DNA from: Cumulibacter manganitolerans
GTDB taxonomy: Bacteria > Actinomycetota > Actinomycetes > Mycobacteriales > Antricoccaceae
Length of the DNA stretch: 64,000 nt
Assembly (NCBI RefSeq): GCF_009602465.1
Contig: NZ_WBKP01000014.1
Coordinates: forward strand, 1 to 64,000
Direction: 5' to 3'
Under the pieces are notes generated by a model. The model was not told the DNA's origin. It was given only the letters and a program-made list of their open reading frames with translations, and made no database searches. Both the position numbers and the translations under genes were made by a program. Shown here piece by piece: positions 57,822-64,000 of this stretch; position 1 is the first letter of the stretch, and each line of letters begins with the position of its first letter.

Positions 57822-60221
57822 ATGCGAGCTCTTCCCGCCCCCCGCCGAGCCCTCTCGCCGGTTGCCCGCCTAGCGACCCTCCTCGGGTCCGCATCGCTGG
57901 CGACCGGTCTGCTGGTGGTCCTCCCCGTCGTCAGCTTCGCCAGCCCACCCGCGCCGGTCGCGCCCGCCGTCCAGAACATCGCTCTCGGCAGCCCCGGGGC
58001 GCCGGCAGCCGGCGTGGACGTCGTCGACCCCAAGAACAGCGCCGCGCCGGCGCCGAAGTCGGAAACCCCCACCGCGTCGTCGACGACCCCCGATCCGTCG
58101 ACGACCCCCTCCGGCTCCGGCGCGGCGCAGTCCTCCAGCGCCCAGCCGCCCGCCGCGCCGTCATCCGCGCAGCCACAGCCGACCACCACCGAGGCGCCGT
58201 CGCAGCCGGCCACGCCAGGGGCGGGCAAGGCCCAGGACAAGCCGGCTCCGAGTGATGAGACGCAGCCCGCCGCCCCCATGCCGGTCCCCGACGGATCGCA
58301 GACCCTCGTCCTCGACAAGGGCGCCACCAAGAGCTTCTCCTCCGTCGGCGTCTCCTGGAAGGGCGACGCTCCGCTCAACGGCATCGCCCTGCAGATCCGC
58401 GTGAAGGCCACCGGCTCCGGCCAGTGGTCGGAGTGGAGCGACCTCAGCGTCAACCGGGACATCGCGCCGAACCCGAAGGCCACCGACCAGCGGCAGGGAT
58501 CGGACCCCTACTGGTTCGGCAGCTCCGACGGGATCGAGGTCGCGGTCACCGTCACGCCCGGCACCGAGATCTCCGACCTCAAGCTCACGCTGATCGATCC
58601 GAAGCAGGTCGCCCAGGACGCGGCCCCGTCCGCCGCGCCGACCTCCAGCGCCGGCGCGGCGCTGACCATGCCGGCGGTGTACACCCGCGCGCAGTGGGGC
58701 GCGGACGAGTCGCTGTCGGGCTGGGCTCCCCAGTACATGCCCACCATCAAGGCGGCGACCCTGCACCACTCCGCGGACGGCAACAACTACAGCGAGAGCG
58801 ACGTCCCCGGCCTGATGCGGTCGATCTACTACTACCAGTCGGTCACCCTGGGCTGGGGCGACATCGGCTACAACGTCGTCGTCGACAAGTTCGGGCGCGC
58901 CTGGGAGGGCCGCAAGGGCGGCCTCGACCAGCCGGTGGTCGGGGCGCACGCGGGAGGCTTCAACCAGTACACCTTCGGCGTCTCGATGCTCGGCAACTAC
59001 GACCTCGTCGACGTCCCCGCGGCCACCAAGGAGAAGGTCGCGCAGCTGATCGCGTGGAAGTTCAAGCTGTACGGCGTCGACCCGAACGCCAGCACCCAGC
59101 TCACCCAGGTCGGCGGCGCCGGGACGACGGCGAAGTTCTCCGACGGGCAGACCGTCACCCTGCCGACGATCTTCGGCCACCGGCAGACCGGCAACACCGT
59201 CTGCCCGGGCCAGTACGGCTACGCTGCGCTGCCCTGGATCCGCTCGCGGGCCGCGCAGATCATGGCGACCCTCGACCCGCCGCCGTACTACTCGCCCGAG
59301 GGCGCGCTCGCGGCCGGCGTCGACTCCTCGGGAACGCTCTCGGTGAACGGCTGGCTGATCGACCGATCGGCGATCATGGCGCCGGTCAACGGCGCGGTCA
59401 CCGTCGACGGCACGGCCGTGCGGTACTTCACCGCCAACGGCCCGCGTCCCGAGCTGGCCAGCTACGGCATCCCCGGCAACCACGGGTTCGCCTTCACCAC
59501 GACCCTCAGCACCGGCTCCCATCAGGTGTGCCTGTACGCCTCCAACGTCGGTGGTGGCGATTCGAACCTGATCGACTGCAAGACGGTCAACTACAACGTC
59601 AAGCCGATCGCCACCATCGGCGCGCTGGCGGCGACCGGCAACGGCAACGCCTCGATCAGCGTCAACGGCTGGGCGTACGACGGCAACGCGCCGTCCCAGC
59701 CGGTGGTCACCGTCATCACCACCGACGGCAAGGACGCCCGGTACTTCTACGCCAACGGCCCGCGGCCCGAGCTGGCCAGCTATGGGATGCCCGGCAACCA
59801 CGGCTTCAACTTCAGCTACGGCGTCCCGACCGACGGCGCGCACAAGGTGTGCATGTACACGATCGAGATCGACAACGGCGCGATGAGCCAGACCGACTGC
59901 AAGACGGTGACCGTCAGCGGCAACAACCCGCAGGGCTACTTCACGGCCGCCAAGTCCGGCTCGACGGTGACCGTCGACGGCTGGGCGTTCGACCCCAGCG
60001 ACCTCTACGCCAACACGACGGTGATGCTCACGCTCAACGGCAAGGTCGTCGCGTACTCCTACGCCAACCGGCCGTTCGCCGACCTGGCCTACTACGGTGT
60101 GCCCGGCAACCACGGCTTCCAGACGGCGTTCGGCGCCGGGTCCGGGACCAACAGCGTCTGCCTGTTCGTGATGAACGTCGGCAACGGCGCGGACACCCTG
60201 GTGCAGTGCCGCAATGTCTAG
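57822..60221 (+). CDS. Secreted PGRP-type amidase with three C-terminal repeats
   Basis: Exported protein of 799 residues: signal sequence (1-41, LATLLGSASLATGLLVVLP), long Pro/Ser/Ala-rich linker (about 60-155), beta domain (about 156-270), PGRP/amidase_2 domain (about 285-480), then three repeats of about 105 residues starting at 492, 595 and 703. Zinc ligands are His315 or His316 in TLHHSADG, and His453 with Cys461 in FGHRQTGNTVCPG, so it should cleave muramoyl-L-alanine bonds. Each repeat contains W..D, a YG(I/M/V)PGNHGF loop and two Cys near its end (VC...NC/CK), typical of a wall-binding or adhesion module. The next gene begins inside its last codons (8-base overlap). Confidence 0.88.
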   Translation: MRALPAPRRALSPVARLATLLGSASLATGLLVVLPVVSFASPPAPVAPAVQNIALGSPGAPAAGVDVVDPKNSAAPAPKSETPTASSTTPDPSTTPSGSGAAQSSSAQPPAAPSSAQPQPTTTEAPSQPATPGAGKAQDKPAPSDETQPAAPMPVPDGSQTLVLDKGATKSFSSVGVSWKGDAPLNGIALQIRVKATGSGQWSEWSDLSVNRDIAPNPKATDQRQGSDPYWFGSSDGIEVAVTVTPGTEISDLKLTLIDPKQVAQDAAPSAAPTSSAGAALTMPAVYTRAQWGADESLSGWAPQYMPTIKAATLHHSADGNNYSESDVPGLMRSIYYYQSVTLGWGDIGYNVVVDKFGRAWEGRKGGLDQPVVGAHAGGFNQYTFGVSMLGNYDLVDVPAATKEKVAQLIAWKFKLYGVDPNASTQLTQVGGAGTTAKFSDGQTVTLPTIFGHRQTGNTVCPGQYGYAALPWIRSRAAQIMATLDPPPYYSPEGALAAGVDSSGTLSVNGWLIDRSAIMAPVNGAVTVDGTAVRYFTANGPRPELASYGIPGNHGFAFTTTLSTGSHQVCLYASNVGGGDSNLIDCKTVNYNVKPIATIGALAATGNGNASISVNGWAYDGNAPSQPVVTVITTDGKDARYFYANGPRPELASYGMPGNHGFNFSYGVPTDGAHKVCMYTIEIDNGAMSQTDCKTVTVSGNNPQGYFTAAKSGSTVTVDGWAFDPSDLYANTTVMLTLNGKVVAYSYANRPFADLAYYGVPGNHGFQTAFGAGSGTNSVCLFVMNVGNGADTLVQCRNV

Positions 60222-62307
60222 CCGACCGGTGATCAGATCGCGCGCCGCGATGGCGCTCGTGGCGCTGCTCGCCGCCGTGCTCCAGGTCGTGCAGACCGGC
60301 AGCGAGGCCTCCGCGGTCACGGCCGACCAGTGGCAGGCCGGCAACATCATCTCCAACGGCGCGTTCTTCACCGGCTCGGCGATGACGGCGTCCGAGGTGC
60401 AGAGCTTCCTGAACGCCAAGGGCGCGAACTGCACCGACGGCGCCGCGCAGTGCCTGAAGAACTACACGACCAGCACGCCGGCGACCACCGCCGAGGCGGG
60501 GCTGTGCGCGGCGATGCCGGCGACGTCCGCCAGCACCGGCGCGCAGATCATCTACAACGTCGGGGCGGCGTGCGGCATCAGCCAGAAGGTCATCCTCGTG
60601 ATGATCCAGAAGGAGTCGAGCATCGTGACGGCGAGCACGCCGTCCACATCGATGTACAAGGCCACCGCCGGGTTCGCCTGCCCCGACACGGCACCCTGCG
60701 ACACCCAGTACTACGGCTTCTTCAACCAGGTCTACCGGATGGCCCGCCAGTTCAAGTACTACGCCGCCAACCCGACCCGCTACGGGTACCAGGCGGGGCG
60801 CAACAACACAATCCTCTACAACCCCAACACGGCATGCGGATCCGGCACCGTCTACATCGAGAACCAGGCGACCGCCAACCTGTACATCTACACGCCCTAC
60901 CAGCCCAACAAGGCGGCGCTGGCGAACCTGTACGGCACCGGCGACTCGTGCTCCGCATACGGCAACCGCAACTTCTGGCGGTTCTACAACGACTGGTTCG
61001 GGTCGACGCCGCCCCCGCCGCCGCCGGCGCCGGTCTACAACCCGCAGGGCTCGATCGACTCGGTGAGCACCGGGCAGGACGGCGACCTGCGGGTGCAGGG
61101 CTGGGCGTACGATAACGACCAGCCGACCGCCCCGGTCAGCGTCAAGCTCTCGGTGGCCGGCACGCAGGTCACCACGGTGAGCGCCAACCAGCCGCGCTCG
61201 GACCTGGCGTACTACGGCATCCCCGGCAATCACGGCTTCGACGTCACGGTGAAGGGCCAGGTCGACGGCGACAACGCGGTGTGCGGTGTCGCGGTCAACC
61301 TCGGCGGCGGCACCGACGTCGCGCTGGACTGCAAGAACGGCGTGGCCAAGTTCAACCCGATCGACCCGATCGGTTCGCTCGACAGCCTCACCCTCGACGC
61401 CAACGGGCTGATCGTCGCCAACGGCTGGGCGTACGACGGCAGCGCGTGGTCGCAGCCGGTCGCGATGATGCTGACCATCAACGGCAACCTGGTCGGCTAC
61501 GCCAGCGCCGGTGATAAGAAGGCAGACCTGGCGTACTACGGGATCCCGGGCGACCACGGGTTCACCACCACGTTGACGCCCGCGGTCAACGGCAACAACC
61601 AGGTGTGCGCGTACGCCGCCAACATCCTGGGCGGGACGACGCAGATGGTCGGCTGCAAGAACATCACGGCGACCGTTCCGGGCAGCCCGACCGGCTACCA
61701 GGAGTCGGTGTCGCAAGACGGCTACGGCAACGTGACGGTCAGCGGCTACGCGTACGACCCGAGCAACCTGTACGCCAGCGTCGTCACGGTGATCAGCATG
61801 AACGGCAGCCCGACCATCTATCTGTGGGCGGACAAGCCGCGTCCCGAGCTGGCCTACTACGGCGTCCCGGGCAACCACGGCTACAGCTACACCTTCTCGC
61901 CGCCCGTCACCGGCGACTCCGTGTCGGTCTGCACGTACGCCGCCAACATCGGCCCCGGCGCCGACAACCCGATCGGCTGCAAGAAGACCGAGATCTTCGT
62001 GCCGGGCTCGCCGATCGGCGACCTCAACCCGATCAGCGTCTCGGGCACCTCGATGTCGCTGTCCGGCTGGGCGTGGGACGTCGACGCGCCGTACTCGCCG
62101 CTGCGGCTGATCATCACGGTCAACGGCCAGATCAACACGTATCTGTACGCCGACCAGGCCGAGCCCAACCTCGCGCCGTACGGGATCCCCGGCAAGCACG
62201 GCTTCTCGCGGACCCTCCCGAAGCCGGCCGCGGGCAGCACCGTGTGCGCGTACGCGGCCAACGAAGGAGCGGGGCTCAACCGGTTCGTGGGCTGCCGCAA
62301 GGTCTAA
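60214..62307 (+). CDS. Secreted lysozyme-like protein with four C-terminal repeats
   Basis: Exported protein of 697 residues. Signal sequence (1-34), then an N-terminal domain of about 235 residues similar to actinobacterial proteins often labelled hemagglutinin: SEVQSFLNAKGANCTDGAAQ, VGAACGISQKVILVMIQKES (the Glu is a candidate catalytic residue of a lytic fold), and NRNFWRFYNDWFG. A proline hinge PPPPPPAP (about 268-275) leads to four repeats at about 277, 385, 492 and 600, the same repeat type as in the preceding amidase (YGIPGNHGF loop, paired Cys). Coupled translation with the amidase implies joint function in wall turnover or surface assembly. Catalytic activity is not proven by the sequence. 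Confidence 0.8.
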   Translation: MSSRPVIRSRAAMALVALLAAVLQVVQTGSEASAVTADQWQAGNIISNGAFFTGSAMTASEVQSFLNAKGANCTDGAAQCLKNYTTSTPATTAEAGLCAAMPATSASTGAQIIYNVGAACGISQKVILVMIQKESSIVTASTPSTSMYKATAGFACPDTAPCDTQYYGFFNQVYRMARQFKYYAANPTRYGYQAGRNNTILYNPNTACGSGTVYIENQATANLYIYTPYQPNKAALANLYGTGDSCSAYGNRNFWRFYNDWFGSTPPPPPPAPVYNPQGSIDSVSTGQDGDLRVQGWAYDNDQPTAPVSVKLSVAGTQVTTVSANQPRSDLAYYGIPGNHGFDVTVKGQVDGDNAVCGVAVNLGGGTDVALDCKNGVAKFNPIDPIGSLDSLTLDANGLIVANGWAYDGSAWSQPVAMMLTINGNLVGYASAGDKKADLAYYGIPGDHGFTTTLTPAVNGNNQVCAYAANILGGTTQMVGCKNITATVPGSPTGYQESVSQDGYGNVTVSGYAYDPSNLYASVVTVISMNGSPTIYLWADKPRPELAYYGVPGNHGYSYTFSPPVTGDSVSVCTYAANIGPGADNPIGCKKTEIFVPGSPIGDLNPISVSGTSMSLSGWAWDVDAPYSPLRLIITVNGQINTYLYADQAEPNLAPYGIPGKHGFSRTLPKPAAGSTVCAYAANEGAGLNRFVGCRKV

Positions 62308-62380
62308 GGGGGCTCGCAGGATTCGCCGGTAGGGTCCACTACCGCCAAGTAGCAGTGCCACCTTCACGAACGAGGAAGCC

Positions 62381-63178
62381 ATGACCTCACGCGCCGGGCG
62401 TTCGCTCGTCGTCATCCCGACGTACAACGAGGCCGACAACATCTGCACGATCGTGCGCCGGCTGCGCGCGGCCGAGCCGGACGTCGACGTGCTGATCGTC
62501 GACGACGGATCACCCGACGGCACCGGCGAGCTCGCCGACTCGCTCGCGCGGGCCGACGAGCAGATCCACGTGCTGCACCGCAGCGGGAAGTCGGGTCTCG
62601 GCGCGGCGTACGTTGCCGGCTTCCGGTGGGCCCTCGAGCGCCGGTACGACGTGGTCGTCGAGATGGACGCCGACGGCTCGCACCAGCCCGAGCAGCTCGG
62701 CCGGATCCTCGGCGCGATCGGCAGCGCCGACGCGGTGATCGGCTCGCGCTGGGTGCCCGGCGGGTCGATCGCGAACTGGCCGCGCGAGCGCGAGCTGCTG
62801 TCGCGGCTCGGGAACCTCTACATCCGCGGCCTGCTCGGCCTGCCGCTGCGCGACGTGACCGCCGGCTTCCGCGCATACCGGGCGGACACACTGCGCGCGA
62901 TCGGCCTGGACGACGTCCAGTCGCAGGGCTACTGCTTCCAGACCGACCTCTCGCGCCGCGTCGTGCAGCGCGGGATGTCCGTGATCGAGGTGCCCATCGA
63001 CTTCATCGAGCGGGAGATCGGCGACTCGAAGATGAACGCCGACATCATGCGCGAGTCGCTGGTGAAGGTGACCGCGTGGGGCATCGCCGACCGCTCGGCG
63101 CAGCTGCGGCGCGCCTGGCGCCGCTGGAAGCGTCGCGCGGCGGCCGTCCGGTCATCGGTCTCCCGCGACGAGGGCTAG
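62381..63178 (+). CDS. Polyprenol-phosphate mannose synthase-like glycosyltransferase
   Basis: GT2 enzyme of 265 residues: SLVVIPTYNEADNICTIV (about 9-26), VLIVDDGSPDGTGELAD (about 36-52), the metal-binding EMDADGSHQPEQL, GSRWVPGGSIANWPRERELL (about 120-139) and FIEREIGDSKMNADIM near the C terminus match dolichol/polyprenol-phosphate mannose synthases (Ppm1/DPM1 catalytic domain). It would load mannose on polyprenol phosphate for lipoglycan or protein mannosylation. GAGGAA before ATG 62381. A basic C-terminal tail RRAWRRWKRR may contact the membrane. Stops share bases with the convergent galE. Confidence 0.87.
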   Translation: MTSRAGRSLVVIPTYNEADNICTIVRRLRAAEPDVDVLIVDDGSPDGTGELADSLARADEQIHVLHRSGKSGLGAAYVAGFRWALERRYDVVVEMDADGSHQPEQLGRILGAIGSADAVIGSRWVPGGSIANWPRERELLSRLGNLYIRGLLGLPLRDVTAGFRAYRADTLRAIGLDDVQSQGYCFQTDLSRRVVQRGMSVIEVPIDFIEREIGDSKMNADIMRESLVKVTAWGIADRSAQLRRAWRRWKRRAAAVRSSVSRDEG

Positions 63179-64000
63179 CGGTAGAAGTCCCACGCCGAGG
63201 ACACCACGTCCTCGAGGCCGCGGCCGGGGGTCCAGCCGAGCAGCTGCCCCGCCCGGGCGTTGGAGGCGACCAGGCGGGCCGGGTCTCCCGGGCGCCGTCC
63301 GGCCGGCTGCTCGACGATGGGCCGTCCGGTCACCCGCCGCGCCGTCTCGACGACCTCCCGCACGGAGTAGCCGGTGCCGGTCCCGAGGTTGATCACCGCA
63401 TGGCCGGTGACGTCGGCTCCCAGCGCGCGCAGGTGCGCCTGCGCGAGATCCTCGACGTGCAGGTAGTCGCGCACGCAGGTGCCATCGGGGGTGGGGTAGT
63501 CCGCGCCGAACACGGTCACCGGCGTGCCCTCGCGCGCGGCGCGCAGCACCAGCGGTACCAGGTGGGTCTCGGGGTCGTGCCGCTCGCCGAGGCCGCGGGC
63601 GCTGCCCCCGACGTTGAAGTAGCGCAGCGAGATCGCGCTGAACCCGTCGCCGCAGAACGACGCGAGCAGGTGGTCGACGGCCAGCTTCGTCGCGCCGTAG
63701 GTGTTGACCGGCCGCGCCGGATGGTCCTCGTCGATGACCGGCGCGATCGGCTCGCCGTACACGGCGGCCGTCGAGGAGAACACCAGGCGCGGCACGCCGA
63801 TGGCGCGCAGCGCCCGCACCAGCTGCAGGGAGCCGACGACGTTCGTCTCCCAGTACAGGTCCGGCTCGGCGACGGACTGCGCGACCAGCGAGCGCGCCGC
63901 GAAGTGCATCGCCGCATCGAACGGCCGGCGCAGCAGCCGGGGCGCGTTGTGGATCGAGCCCTCGATGAGCTCGGCGTCTGGGGGGACGGCGTCACGATGC
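63175..64000 (-). CDS. galE: UDP-glucose 4-epimerase, 5' end beyond window
   Basis: Extended SDR without its N terminus: the reading frame stays open to the window edge (preceding residues HRDAVPPDAELIEG). Visible are MHFAARSLVAQSVAEPDLYW (the FAA.. substrate region), NVVGSLQLVRALRAIG, VFSSTAAVYGEP, catalytic Tyr-Lys in NTYGATKLAVDHLLASF, and ISLRYFNVGGSARGLGE, HVEDLAQAHLRAL. These identify GalE, which interconverts UDP-glucose and UDP-galactose for surface polysaccharides. About 275 of an expected 320 residues are present. Its stop codon lies within CTAG shared with the glycosyltransferase stop. Confidence 0.9.
   Translation of the reverse strand, partial: HRDAVPPDAELIEGSIHNAPRLLRRPFDAAMHFAARSLVAQSVAEPDLYWETNVVGSLQLVRALRAIGVPRLVFSSTAAVYGEPIAPVIDEDHPARPVNTYGATKLAVDHLLASFCGDGFSAISLRYFNVGGSARGLGERHDPETHLVPLVLRAAREGTPVTVFGADYPTPDGTCVRDYLHVEDLAQAHLRALGADVTGHAVINLGTGTGYSVREVVETARRVTGRPIVEQPAGRRPGDPARLVASNARAGQLLGWTPGRGLEDVVSSAWDFYR

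Noticed and set aside
1-64000. tRNA, rRNA, intact insertion sequence or prophage genes
   Set aside because: No cloverleaf ends, rRNA core sequence, transposase motif (DDE) or phage structural gene was recognised by eye; a tRNA scan was not possible.

Overview
This is a 64 kb stretch of a GC-rich actinobacterial chromosome. Support for that placement comes from an F420-dependent LLM oxidoreductase, a mycothiol-type maleylpyruvate isomerase domain protein, a polyprenol-phosphate-mannose synthase-like glycosyltransferase, frequent GTG starts and many leaderless genes (a TANNNT or close -10 box only 6-7 nt before ATG). I cannot name the genus. No rRNA, tRNA, CRISPR array, intact insertion sequence or prophage was recognised; gene order looks like ordinary chromosome with a few accessory islands.

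Layout. 1-870: sparse, lower-GC leading stretch ending in a frameshifted remnant of a conjugative coupling protein (TraG/VirD4-like), the only sign of past mobile DNA. 873-5630: glycerol kinase, glycerol-3-phosphate dehydrogenase and an alkyl-DHAP-synthase-like flavoprotein, tightly packed. 5727-8720: two acyl-CoA dehydrogenases and an enoyl-CoA hydratase behind an operator-like palindrome. 8784-15775: gamma-glutamyltransferase, glucosaminidase, adenosine deaminase, a Pro/Gln-rich membrane protein, a terpenoid-cyclase-fold protein, an SDR and a thioesterase. 15971-19892: TPP riboswitch and thiBPQ thiamine importer.

19918-24343: orphan PP2C phosphatase, then a reactive-sulfur detoxification locus: a CstR-type persulfide sensor and DUF302 protein on the minus strand, a persulfide dioxygenase-rhodanese fusion, a 58-residue Cys-rich protein and a TauE/SafE exporter on the plus strand, with four ATACC-N6-GGTAT operators in the divergent promoter region. 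24380-31139: MsrA, EcsC-like protein, thioesterase, SRPBCC-epimerase, a 154-bp tandem repeat, ferritin, and a Na+/H+ antiporter fused to a UBP-type zinc finger. 31241-34593: overlapping pair of dynamin-like membrane GTPases.

34677-47972: acyl-CoA synthetase and nitroreductase (divergent), HAD phosphatase, LLM oxidoreductase, aldo/keto reductase, histidine phosphatase, a TetR-regulated ABC-2 exporter with its operator, CoA transferase, serA and small membrane proteins. 48145-57522: ferric-reductase-like protein, GH4 glycosidase, AI-2E transporter, CopC-like protein, mmsA with a thioesterase, enoyl-CoA hydratase. 57822-64000: a cell-envelope cluster, with a PGRP-type amidase and a second secreted lysozyme-like protein sharing the same C-terminal repeats, followed by a dolichol-phosphate-mannose-synthase-like glycosyltransferase and a convergent galE truncated by the window edge.

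The best candidates for deeper work are the four-operator persulfide regulon with its small Cys-rich protein, the antiporter-zinc finger fusion, the GTPase pair, the paired repeat-bearing wall enzymes, and three families of intergenic repeats and palindromes. I found no clearly unprecedented multi-gene system.
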